A DNA stretch of 64,000 bases from Reticulascus tulasneorum (lineage: Eukaryota; Ascomycota; Sordariomycetes; Glomerellales; Reticulascaceae): assembly GCA_001557505.1 (NCBI GenBank), contig LSAX01000008.1:1240001-1304000 (forward strand). Direction: 5' to 3'. The notes under the pieces are model-generated. The model was not told the DNA's origin, ran no database searches, and saw only the letters and a list, made by a program, of their open reading frames with translations. The position numbers were made by a program, and so were the translations under genes. Within the stretch, counting starts at the first letter, position 1. Each line of letters starts with the position of its first letter. This document shows positions 34,024 to 45,515 of this stretch, piece by piece.

Positions 34024-36088
34024 TTAATATGCCTCGTCTAAGATTACACCGGACGCTTTCTGTCCGACCATAACAGTAGCAACAAGAGGGAACGCGCCGG
34101 GAATTTGAGGGAATACGCTAGCATCCACGACTCGTAAACCCTCCACTCCTCGGACGCGGAACTTGGAATCCAGAACAGCCTCTGGATCGTCGTCAGCGCC
34201 AATGGCACATGTGCCAGTAGCATGGTGCCCAAAGGTCTGGTCCCTGATCCATTCAATATCCTGCTCTGGAACTGTGCAGTACCCATCAGCCCCGTATCCA
34301 GCCGGGCACGGTGGTTCAATGCCTTGGACTGGTCCATGTGGCGCGGGTATGTCGGCAAATACACGACGGATTGCCGCGATCGTATCCATCATGGCCCCAA
34401 TGTCGAGATCTGCTCCGTTGCCGAAAAGCTCAAAGTTGATATCCGGGATATCACGCGGATCAGCTGAAGAAATCAGAACATGTCCTGCCCTGTTCTGGGA
34501 TTGCATTCGAACCATGCTCCGCGCAACCACGTTGGGAGGATCAAAGGTAAAAGGCACGCTGGGATCCGGAACCCAGAAACCATGGAACACACCTGGAGGC
34601 ATGAATGTAAGCATGTCCCTGTTGCCATCCGGGGAGTGCTCTGTTGTTAGAAGCGCGCATTCGCTATTCCCCGATGGGGCAACGTATGGGCCGGTACCTT
34701 GCTTCCAGAGCTCGATGCAAGGGTCTCCCGGACGCCCAAAAGTGCATTGGGCCGCCTCGGGATTTGGCTCTACGGTGAAGTTTCCTACACCTTTTCCGAC
34801 TACTGGCAGCTCTTGGTTGTCTTGTAAATTTCTCCCAACGCCAGGAAGATCGACGACAACATGAATCCCAAGAGATTCGAGGTGTGCCCGGTCCCCAATG
34901 CCGCTAAGCTGGAGGAGCTGTGGAGAGTTAAATGTTCCTCCAGAGATGATAACTTCCCTTCGAGCATAAGCGCGTTTCAAAACTCCTTGCGGCGAGTTCT
35001 CCGGGCCATACTGAGATGAAGCTCTGTAGACGCCACTTCCCTCGAGAAACTCTACTCCTATTGCACGAGGCTTTTTTCCAGGATCATTCGCGAAGATCAC
35101 TTTCGTGGCAAGAGATTCCAATTGCAATTTCAGTTTGTACTTCTTTGATCCGTCCTCATTGGCAGCTTCGGCAACGGAGAGAATCAGATCTCGGGGCGAC
35201 CAACGCTTCTCAGTCGGAGTTACATGCATCGGAAGCCCAAACAATCCACTTAATCTGTCACGCTCCTCTCCGAGAAAGTTTGCATCTCGCTCTAGGTATG
35301 AAAATAGCTGTTCCGGGTTTAATCCGAGGTGTTCAGCTTGCGTCTTGAGATACGCAGTCCTGCCAGGGCTTCGATTATAGTAGGTGGCTGGACGAATCCA
35401 TGTATCCATAAACCCGTCAAAGCCATGTCCCGGGGTACCTCGTTCAAGATAGTGATTTCTTTCAAGGCTCTGGAAAATTTCCCGCAAGCTTTCGTGCCTA
35501 ATGTCCATTGTGAACACGTTAAATCCAACTGCATTGTGTCACCGTTCCCGGGACGATATGAACTTACTGCCACGACGCATCGCCTGTTAGATTGGCGATA
35601 TAATCCCAATCCGCGTCATTGGGGAGAAAAGTCCCCATCGCGTTCACTATCGCACTTCCTCCGAGAGTTGCGCCACGTGGATAGTAAACCCCAAGCAGCG
35701 TCGCATCAGCCGGTGGATTCGTCCCGTTTCCAACCCAGTATGTGCCGTTTGGGAGTTTCCAGGTGAGCACATTGTTCTTCAGTTGCTGCTCCGGGTCGGA
35801 ATAGTGCTTCACATAGAACCGCCACGACAAGCCAGGCAACCCGGGATAGGAAATGGGCGCCACCACGGTCGATATATCCTGACTAGCATCTCGCCCAGCT
35901 TCAATGAGCATGACACTAAATCCAGCGCACGCAAGATTGCACGCGGTAACACCACCACCAGGGCCGCTACCGACGACGATGTAGTCGTACGTGCCACCAC
36001 ATTTGGGATCATGGGGAGCAGCAAATGCCGAAACAAGACTTGCCAGGCCAACAAAAGCACGAAATACAATGCCAGTTATAAGATGCAT
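34024..36088 (-). CDS. Secreted GMC-family FAD oxidoreductase
   Basis: Two exons (36088-35568, 35497-34024) close at 664 aa. A signal peptide (MHLITGIVFRAFVGLASLVS) precedes the FAD-binding dinucleotide fold YDYIVVGSGPGGG. The GMC signature YPRGATLGGSAIVNAMG and the FNSPQLLQLSGIG block follow. Near the C-terminus GHHATGTCAIG supplies the active-site His. The second catalytic position, usually His or Asn in glucose or aryl-alcohol oxidases, appears to be Phe in QIPGAFPLVATVMVGQKAS. The start at 36088 is chosen because the signal peptide begins there; 36112 is also open. The likely role is extracellular oxidation of an alcohol or sugar with a quinone or oxygen as acceptor; the substrate is unknown. 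Confidence 0.9.
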
Positions 36089-37077
36089 TGTGGAATGTAC
36101 ACGACGTGGCAAAGGCTAAATGCATGAACTGAAAGAAAAGAACATCAAAACAAGTTCAGAGCGCGAGGGATACTGTGAGCGGAGAAAGTGGGAATTCTTC
36201 GGTTTTGATGTAACCTAGACCTGCAGGGGAACCGATTCTGCCTGCAAAAAGGCAATTATCCGAAAGGACTAATTATGTCACAATACAACATGGTGTTGGT
36301 CGGTTCAAGCCAATTACCTACCCATCTGCGGGAGATCAATGCGTCAGCATGCCAACCTCACTGGATGTCGCCCAATTTAATATTGGTTCCTCCGTAACCG
36401 CGCACTGACGCCACGATAAGGACAACCACCTATGTATAAGGGCAACCATAATACAAGACGAGGACTGCTTACATATTGTCAGAAGTCCAATCCTTTGAGT
36501 TATGAGGATCCATTTCGTCCTGTGTCGTGTGTCTTTTGAAGTAGAATTAGATGTGACATGTATTGCCATGTCTTGCGCATGCCTTCGACGATTGACGCCA
36601 GCCACATAAGGATCTCGCCTGCTTGGAAAAAAAGGCCAGGAATCGAGTCACATTAATGGCATATGATTTTAGACCAATAAACTTGCTCTTCTTTCCTGCA
36701 TGCCTCACTCGTAGCCGATCACGGGGGTTGGTGTCATGTCAGATGATGAGAGGAGCTCTATTATCGAAGAAGTTGAGTTCCACTTACATTGAATATTGTA
36801 CAGGCAGTCTGTTATAGGTTTTTACCACAGCGAGAACTATGGTCTAGAATAGGGTGGATATACCGGATTTACGCTACTTGGATCTTATCCCATATCTTAT
36901 TCTACTTACATGAATCTACTTAGAGCAACCTTTGTCCCCCCCACGTCGCCCGCGGATAAGTTGGAGTGGCTCTTCCATTACGCTAAGTTAAATGGCGAGC
37001 GAGGCCAGTTTCTCTTAAGGCTTTAGAGTGAGTTTTATAACCTCCTAGCATGACAGTTCCTGAAACTTAGAATTATG
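36089..37077. other. Intergenic region, no gene seen
   Basis: This region of about 990 bp lies between two minus-strand genes and should hold the promoter of the GMC gene. Short open frames near 36336-36817 show no family signal. Confidence 0.45.
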
Positions 37078-39491
37078 CTAGTCCAATACACACATAGTAG
37101 CTCGGCCACAAAGCCCCGCATTGAGTTCCTACCGCCGGGTTCCAAACGTAGAAGTAATCGAGCGTGATACCGGCGCTATTGGCAATGGCCAAGCATCCGT
37201 CGCCGGACTTGACGAGATGGAATTTCCCGCAACCGGCTATCATCCCTGTCTTGATTGTATGTCAGTATTCTTATTCAATCATCTCTAGATCCACCACTTC
37301 GCTTACCTGAATTGGCTTCGGCGTAGGCTCCACTGGCGGCCCGGCAGTGATAGTGGTCGGCGAGGCGCCGGAGCCAGCAACGCCGATGCACACATAATAG
37401 GAATGCCACAAGCCGCTGCAGTCTGTCCCTAATGCGGGGTTCCACTTATAGAAGTCGTCAAGTGGGATGCCCACGGCGTTTGATATAGCCCAGCATCCGT
37501 CGCCAGACACGACTTTATAGAAGCGCTGGCAGCCAAGCACCATGCCGCCTTGTGTAGGCGTCGGGGTGCCTATGACTGGGGCTGAGGTGGTTCCGCTAGG
37601 GAGCTTGGACGTCGTGGAAAGAGGCTTGGTTGTCGTAGTTAGAGGCTTTGATGTCGTGGATGCCGTGGACTGAGGTTTAGATGTCGTAGACTGAGGTTTG
37701 GATGTCGTGGGCGTCGTGGGAGGAGAGGTTGCCGTAGCAAAGTTAGTCCTTGTTGTCGGCGTCCCAGGAACTGGTCGGCGTCAGCTCATGTCTGTCATCT
37801 AAGAATAAGAACACCGTGGTAAAACTCACCGGCAACGCAATACCAGGTCCCAACAACTAGTCCCCGACACAATTGACCACCTACCACTGGGTTCCACTTG
37901 AGAAAATCCTCTTCGGTGAACGTGCTAAAGATCAGCTGGATCACTTCGCACGTGTCGAACTCCTGCGCTTGGTACCATCTTATGCAAGTGGACGTGATGC
38001 CGTCCTGCACAGGAGATGGCTTCGTCGTAACAATTGGTGGCATCGGCAAACTTGAAGGATTGGGGTAGTATCCTACACAGTAGTAATTGCCTGTGATGAG
38101 GGGACTACCGCAGTTGATGCCGCTGTTCCACGCTTTAAGATTGTCGCTTGTCAGGTATGAGTACTGGCCTATCAGACTTTGACATGTGTCTCCCTTTCGT
38201 TGCATCATTCCGTCAGCTCTACACCAGAGGCACTAGAGAAGAGCAAATTTCTCCGGATGTACTAACCTGTGCTGCTTCGTACCACGACTGACAAGTATTG
38301 ATAGCGCCTGGTGCCGTCGGCTGGGGCGGACCAGTGGATGTATCGTTTTGAGTTGGTAGCGGTACGTAATCCCATGGCGGCAGAATCTGTGTTGTAGCGT
38401 TCGGTAAGTTGCTCGGACCAGTAGCGACGTCAACACAATAATAGTAGTTGACGAATAGTCCGTCACAGTCGTGTCCCGTAGCTGGATTCCATTCAACGCT
38501 GTTTTGAAATGTCATTAAGGCTGCTTCAGAGGGAATCACATGTGTTCAACGTACAATTCTTCGATCGTAATGGTATTTCCATACAGCTGTGCTATACTCT
38601 CACACGTATCACCAGGGTTCACATAATGGTATCGCAGACCTGCATCTCGTCAGCCTTCGGGTTCTTTCCCGCCCTGCGCTTTCTTACAGTTGTCCGCTAT
38701 TCCAAGCTGCGTGGGCTCTGGTGGCCATGCTGTAGCAGTGGGCCGATCGATTTGCGAAGCGGAGGTGTCGTTTCCAATACTCGTGTAGGGCGCGGTATTT
38801 GGTAGCCTCGAAGTTGTCGAGATTCTGGACGTCGGGACAGAAGTCGTCGTGGGGCACGGCTTACCGCTCACGCCGATACAATACGAAAAGCCGGACAGGA
38901 AGCCATTCACGCAGTCCTCGCTAACAGCACGATTCCAACTAAGAAAAAGGCTGTGCGAGATGCCGAAGCGCGACTCGATCACAGCGCACGAGTCGCCAAG
39001 AACAACATCGTAAAACTTGTTACAATCGCATGCGATGCCGGTCTGTGTGGGCTTGTTTGGCGTGTTCTGGGTCGCCGTCGACGAAGCCCGGGTTGTCGTG
39101 GTCGGTTTCGAGGTCGTGCTTCCCACACCGACGCAGTACGTGTATCCGCCCCAGAAGTTTACTACGCAGTCGACGCTCACGGCAGGGTTCCATGCTAGGA
39201 ACTGCGCGTGCGTAATCCCGAATGCGCGCTCGATGCTATCACAGCTGTCGCCCGGGGCGACGTTGTACCATTTGTTGCCTGCCCTTGTTCAGTAGCCGCA
39301 TTTTGGAGCATGTTGTTCCTAGACTTACACGTGCCAATCGTTCCTGTTTGTTGTGGGCCAGTTGGCGATGTCAAAGTCGTCACCCGCTTCACGATATGAT
39401 TTGGGACTGTGTGTAAACCAGCCTCGCCTGCTATAGCAACGTCAACCGCCGCGAGCAGCGAAACAAGATTGGCGAGCGATGAGCACCGCAT
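37078..39491 (-). CDS. Secreted protein with about seven LysM modules
   Basis: The start at 39491 gives a signal peptide (MRCSSLANLVSLLAAVDVAIAG). At least seven LysM-like modules follow, each with the fungal pattern Y-x(2-4)-GDxC ... WNPAxxxxC ... YxCxG. Examples are KWYNVAPGDSC, KFYDVVLGDSC, RYHYVNPGDTC, the weaker QRKGDTC and YQAQEFDTC modules, then RFYKVVSGDGC and KFHLVKSGDGC. A Thr/Ser/Lys/Pro linker at about 37600-37730 repeats TTSKP. Several introns interrupt it; the junctions I checked (39328, 38687, 38554) are in phase and that near 38270 is ambiguous. LysM modules bind chitin oligomers outside the cell and may hide fungal walls or guide chitinases. The gene is head-to-head with the chitinase at 40491. 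Confidence 0.88.
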
Positions 39492-40490
39492 TTTGAAGCT
39501 TGAATACAGATCCGCGATAAGCGTGAACTGGCTTCGTGGTTGGCTTGGGTTCTGGAGCCTCTCCAGAATGAACATTACTTGCTGTTGCTCTCCCTCGGCC
39601 TCTACTTGAGGTGCAGCACGTCAAAGGCCTTGGGTAAATCCGGGAAACTGTCTTGGCCAAGTGTCTGCGAGAGAGTTGCCCTTCAGGGCCAAGTCGCTTA
39701 TTTGACAACTTGTCTTCTCATTGACAAGTTGTTGCTCAATATGCGTTTATCCCCCTGCTACATGAGCTTAATATAACTATGGCTATTTCCCAAGTGGTGA
39801 TCATGATCTCCGTTCTGAAGACGAATTCCGGTCAGCTGACTGCTTCACAGGTCCAAGGCGGGCGGGTACGGCAAGGCGGGGGTGGGCCAAAGTTTGGAGT
39901 CGCATTTGTCTTCACAAATCGCCGAATGGTATCCGCCAAACTGTACGACTTGAGATAGCTCTTCTCGGCTCTCCTCCGCAACGGAATAAGGTTACTACGT
40001 AGTGCATCCATCGGAAGACAAATCTGACACGCAGGGGTTGGGGCGCCCGACAGCGTAGGCCATGCCCAGTCCACACGCACTATAATTATGGTAAGACTGG
40101 GTTACAACGCGCCATCCACGGCAAACCTCAACCCAATTGAAGTTTGCCGACAACCGTCAAAGACTAGGACTAACCGCTGGCCCCCAAAATCAGATCACGG
40201 AATGGGCAAGGGACCGGCTGCATTGCCACGCTCTGCAGTATTGCTTCATCCAACTGCCCAGCAATTGAAAACATCACAATATAGACCGAGAGATCACGTA
40301 AGCTTGTTCAGGGATGTTGTACCTCTGGGCTGATATCAGGCTTTGAGACTCTCTGCAACGTCTTCGTCCCCCTTTACGCTCAATGGTATTCAACCTCGAG
40401 AACCAGGCTGCCCATCTTTTTTAGGCTGTATCATGACAGTCGTCTAGATTCTTCGGATTCCCTAGTACCTAAAAACGAGCAACGAGCAAG
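39492..40490. promoter_or_regulatory. Shared divergent promoter region of a LysM/chitinase pair
   Basis: Exactly 999 bp separate the start codons of the seven-LysM gene (minus) and the GH18 gene (plus). I see no gene in it. A shared bidirectional promoter is inferred from the arrangement only. Confidence 0.45.
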
Positions 40491-42490
40491 ATGGCTCTCA
40501 AACGTATGTGGTTGTTCATCCTCGTGCCATTCGCGCTAGCACAGGTGACGCCGTGTAGCGACAACGAACCGTGCGAGATTGGGTGCTGTGGCAATGGAGG
40601 GCTGCCGAATAATCCGTGAGTCGTACGGTCCTGTCTGGCACAGTAGCGCGATAGATTTGGATCACTGACAGATATATGAACCAGATTCATATGCGGAACA
40701 GGCCCTACATTCTGCGCGCCGGGAAATTGTCTAAGAGAATGTGACTACAAGTCGGACTGCGATCCAGGGAACTTTGGTCAGTATGCTGCATCGAAGAAAT
40801 GTCCTCTTAACGTCTGCTGCAGTCCATTTGGCTTTTGTGGTAGGTGATCAAAGCTTCCCTGCAGCTTGATCAAAACTGCTCACAAAAGGAAAGGCACGAC
40901 GCAGGAGTTCTGTCAGGGAGCGACAGTGCCACAGCCGCGTTGCTCTGGAAATACCATCGGCGGGATGGTGATTGGATATTACGAAGGCTGGAGCCAGACG
41001 AAAAAATGTGGAAGTATGGCTTCAACGGAATGAGTTGCTCTGAAGGACACGCTGACAGGTTCAGGAATGTCCCCGGATCAGATACCTCTCGGCGTGTATA
41101 CCCATCTCAACTACGCTTTCGCCTTCATTGACCCGAACACATTTCGCGTTGCTCCCATGGACGCGTTTGTGGGGTCGCTGTACCGAGAAGTCACAGGTCT
41201 CAAGGCCAAAGATCCAGGACTAAAGGTTTGGGCTAGCATAGGTGGTTGGTCATTCAACGATCCGGGTCCAACGTTCAACACGTTTTCGAAACTCGCCGCA
41301 TCGGAATCGGCGCAAAGTGAATTCTTCAGCTCTCTTATATCATTCATGTCGTCCAACGGCTTTGACGGCGTCGATCTTGACTGGTAAGTGGTCTTAGAAA
41401 GGGAATAGTCCATGTCAATTCTGTGCGTTGACGATTGACCCAACTCCGTAGGGAATATCCGGTTGCCGAAGAACGCGGGGGCAACCCCTCAGACTTCGGT
41501 CACTTCACCACTTTCATGAGAAATCTGCGCATTGCTCTCAATAACAGTGGCTTCAAATTCGGGCTATCCATAACTCTTCCGTCATCATACTGGTATCTCC
41601 GCCACTTTGACATTGTTGGAATGCACCCGTATCTGGATTTTTACAACATCATGACGTGAGTATCCATACAATGAGATGGGACGCAGTGAGAGAATGACAC
41701 TTTAATCAGGTACGATATCCACGGCACGTGGGATGCTAACATTCCTTCTATTGGGAGCTTGGCACTTGCACATACCAACATCACTGAGATGGAAATGGCC
41801 CTCGATCTTCTATGGCGCAACAATATCAACCCAGCCAAGGTCAACCTCGGAATTGGATTTTACGGGCGAAGTAAGCCCATAGTGGTTTCCGTTTCAGATC
41901 ACAAGACACTAACGCCATGTTAAGGTTTCACAATGAAGGATCCCGGCTGCATGCGCGCTGGTTGTCCCTTTTCCGGCGGTGCTGTGAGTCCTCCATGCCA
42001 CCGACGCGTGGTATGCGTGTGGTTAAAGGCAAGAAGCTAATTTAAAAAAAAAACCCCTTAGAACCCAGGACCGTGCACCAACACGTCCGGCATTCTCTCG
42101 GCGGAGGAGATTCGCCAAGTTGTCAAAGAAGGTGCCAACGTCCAGCTGGACCCGGTCGCAGGTGTACAAATCATCACTTGGGGTGGGAATCAGTGGGTGT
42201 CTTATGATGATGAGGCGACGCTGAAGATGAAAGTGGACTTTGGTAACAAGTTCTGCCTTGGAGGGTAAGCTGCACCCGTTCAGGGAAGTCTTAGTGACGA
42301 CAATAGATTGACAACCACACAGGATGCTCATCTGGGCAGTAGATCTCGACGACTTGCAGGGAACCTCCATTAATGCCTTGGCGAAGGCTCTTGGAAAGAC
42401 GCCTCGAAAGGTTTATTCCGGGAAAGCAGGCAGCGCTATCAAGGCGGATCTAGGGACACTGTCTGATCTGAAAAAACACAAAGAGCTGTA
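40491..42490 (+). CDS. Secreted CBM18-GH18 chitinase (compact form)
   Basis: The start MALKRMWLFILVPFALAQ is a signal peptide. Two cysteine-rich parts follow, ending in CPLNVCCSPFGFCG (CBM18 chitin-binding, about residues 80-100). GH18 starts at IGYYEGW (about 123), passes YTHLNYAFAF and WASIGGWSFND, has the catalytic DGVDLDWE (about 240), and ends with WAVDLDDLQG. About eight short introns; those I checked (for example after residue 42 with the acceptor at GAACCAG, and at 41384-41452) are in phase. Total length is about 470 aa, so it lacks the long C-terminal extension of the chitinase at 3370. It cleaves chitin outside the cell. A 22-bp stretch encoding IGYYEGW is identical to the other chitinase. 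Confidence 0.9.
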
Positions 42491-43282
42491 GAAGGTATGA
42501 TTCATAATCGGCAAGTTGCACGACCAAGTTCTACTTGTATATATCGCCGTCAATTGGCTGTTGGCACTGGGACGCGGCTTACTACGGAAAGACCATCCTT
42601 TTGAAAAGAGCATCAAGTTCCATCCGAGAGGTGGACTTCTGGATCAGTTCTAGTATATTGGTCACAATACAAATATGGTCGGTTGTAGTAGTCATCATAA
42701 GGCAGGAATGGATCTGTTTTGCCCTCTTGTGACCTCTTTTGGCCTCAAATGCGAAGCCTCGATGGTAGCTTGCTATACCATAATCGATCTTGTCTGTATT
42801 TGCCATCTTTCCGGTTCTCCACATAAAGTGGTTATCTTCAGCTAGTCTCTGCCAAATCTTAATGTCAGAATCAATCATTGAGTCCAGCAGACATCTGGGA
42901 ACACCTACGGTATCGTCTGAAGTGAGCGGACCAGCCGAGAGCGTGATTTGGCTTACAGCATCAGCACCACACCCCCATAATTACTTTCCTACTAAGATAG
43001 AACTAAATACTCTACCAAGCGCTGACTGCATAAACAGGGGTAGTCGGAGAAATCCTTGATTTAGTAATGCCCGACTACTCCATTATCGTTCTTGTCGGGT
43101 GACGGAACCATACACCTTCATCAATTACCCTCCCTCCCACTCACAGGTTCACAACTTATCATTTCATCTGTTCTCAGTCTTTAAGTATTTCGGCATAGTC
43201 ACTGCAGCTCAGTACGCGTTTTTGAGTGTCAACTGGCCTTTTAAATCATCCCCAAACGAAGCCTAAGCACACCGCGCTAACC
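42491..43282. other. Intergenic region, no gene seen
   Basis: About 790 bp with no supported gene. An open frame at 42582-42878 (minus) has no recognisable motif. Confidence 0.45.
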
Positions 43283-44368
43283 ATGAGGGATCTTTGCTTC
43301 GCTGCTCTCTGGGCCGCGCTTTGCTTCTCTACCAGCGTCCTAGGCTCGTTACCCAGCTACAAGACCTTCAATAAGAACAAATCCCTTCTTAACAACCAGC
43401 ATAGCAGCCTCGAACATCGCGGGCACTGGGCTGGTCTCGGCGAGAATGGATACGGGGCCAAATGGCCCAACAACCGCATCATCTGGTGCTTCGACTCCCT
43501 AGAGAACCCGAATGCGACGCCGACAAACATGGATCTTGTGTCGAGTTGGCTCACCGCTGCTTGGAGGCTCTGGATCGCAGCCGGTGTCGACGAGCATGTG
43601 ATGCAGTTCCGTATTGGACTCCCGGGCGAGTGTGGGCCTGAGTATGACAGAGGACAGCGCCTCAATGTCCGCATCCACACAGGCGAGCAGCTGAATTCCG
43701 ATATAGGCCATCATCCTGATGGAACGGAAATGAACCTCGGCCTAGATGTTCCCCCTGTAATCCCAGACGCAATAGCGAACGTCGCGCACGAGATAGGACA
43801 GTGAGTAGACATTTCCCCTATTGGCCTTCTTCTCTGCTTCTCACAGAAACCCTTAAAGAGCCTCGCTGAGACTTAAGAACCAACCAGCGCTTGGGGTCTA
43901 TTGCACGAGCATCAGCGGCCAGACTTGTGGACGGAGGAATACGGAGGCACGGCAGCAGAGATGGCGTTCGACTGGAACTGCCAGAATCTGCGCGAGTTCC
44001 CCGACGTCAATGATGTCGATAGCGCTAATTGCAAAGATATCAATATAGCGGAGGCAACGAGTTTCATGGCGTTTAACTGGCTTCCCATAAGATGGGGCAC
44101 GCAAATGAGCGACCCCTTTGACGACCAGTCCATTATGTTGTACGCGTCGCGCCTGGGGGGCGTAGTCATTGGCGGAGAGCAGAGAGTCGTCTTCAAACGC
44201 CGAGGCGGCGCCGAGTTCCAACAAAATGTCAGCCCCTCTGCCTTGGACGTACACGCCTTGATGGCTCTGTACCCGCCTATACCCCGGCGCAAGCGTTGCC
44301 TTCTCTTCGAGAATTGCAACGCCCTCAAGGCCGTATTCAGGGGGCTAGGTGGTGGTTGTATTGGGTAG
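43283..44368 (+). CDS. Secreted astacin-like (M12A-type) zinc metalloprotease
   Basis: Two exons (43283-43800, 43888-44368) close at 332 aa. A signal peptide (MRDLCFAALWAALCFSTSVLG) starts the product. The intron falls inside the zinc site; after splicing it reads HEIGHAWGLLHEHQRPD, the astacin consensus HExxHxxGxxHExxRxD with three zinc His and the catalytic Glu. A Met-turn follows in SIMLYAS. The short pro-region has KWPNNRIIWCF, the usual first strand of the catalytic domain. The enzyme should cut proteins outside the cell. It is collinear with two further secreted hydrolases downstream. Confidence 0.9.
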
Positions 44369-45515
44369 TGAGATTGGACTTAGAGGAGCGCGATTTCAGA
44401 CTGGAGGAGGTTGAGCGGCCATGGGTAATAGCTGAGCTGACGGGTTTGACAATTGGGTTAGAACTAAGTTGTAGACATGCTCTTTACAGCATCCTTCACC
44501 TACTTGTAATATCCAAGTATTACAAGCTAATACAATTGAATACTTGTTGATGGAATCGCAACAGTTCTGCTGTAAAGCCAAAACAGCACTCCCAAATTTT
44601 GCACATAACAACTACAATGCGCCATTTGCCTCCTGAACGCTCCCCGTCAGCAACCTCGGATGTCGCGAGTGCCCTTCAGCGACACCGACTAATTACCCTG
44701 GGTCCTTACTTTCTAGATATTCTCTGTTACCCAATGTATCTGAGAACGGCTGGAAAGATTGGTGGCCCTCTGAGCAATGATACCTTAGCAGAATGAAACT
44801 ACGTTTGCTTGTTTGTTTGTCTGATTTATTACGCAACCTGGAGGCTCCGATTGGGCCAAGTGACATCCGTAGCGCCGTTACACCATGCCGCTCAACCCTT
44901 CTGAACGCAGTCCATAATTAGACTAAAGTCCACGGGCTGCTTGCTGCTACCTCTTCATTTCTGAGCTTGGCCCCTCTCTTACAGCTGGAAGATAGCCATC
45001 ACCCATAATCGTGGCACTGTAGAAATGCGCCTCCCCCGCAGTGGGGGCCCCTGACTCTTGAGGATGAGACCCTGGGCCATAGGCTGCGTCTAGGAGCAGT
45101 CTGCAATTGGGCCCCTGCCTTTCCGAGCTGACCGGATAACCCTAGTTTCCCGGTAATCGAGCGAGCTTCAACGTCCGCAATGCTCCGACTTGGATTCCTC
45201 GGAGAGTGGTCTAGACCAGGAATTTGCAAATACAGCAACGTAGAGTAAGCTGAATGCATGCCGCTCAATATGTTAACAGCTTAGCGCTGACCTCTAATAA
45301 GAGCATAACACGCTTGGACCGAGACGCCCCGAGAAGTGAATATCGACAACAGGCTCTTGAGCGCGACAAGGGCCGCTTGAGATCATGGCGAGGTGGGACC
45401 TTCAGGCTCAAGTAAAACGACGCTTTGTTCCTCATGCTCTCAGTAGGGCAAGCTGCTTCGTCAACACTTCATCGCAGAGTTTCCAAGGTGTGTTCACGAC
45501 CAAATGCTCTCGACA
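44369..45515. other. Intergenic region, no gene seen
   Basis: About 1.15 kb without a supported gene. A minus-strand open frame at 44999-45268 shows no motif. The promoter of the SGNH hydrolase is expected here. Confidence 0.45.

Noticed and set aside
30026..36088. P450, hydrolase and GMC oxidase as a secondary-metabolite cluster
   Set aside because: No polyketide synthase, NRPS, terpene cyclase, transporter or regulator is near, and the hydrolase is broken.
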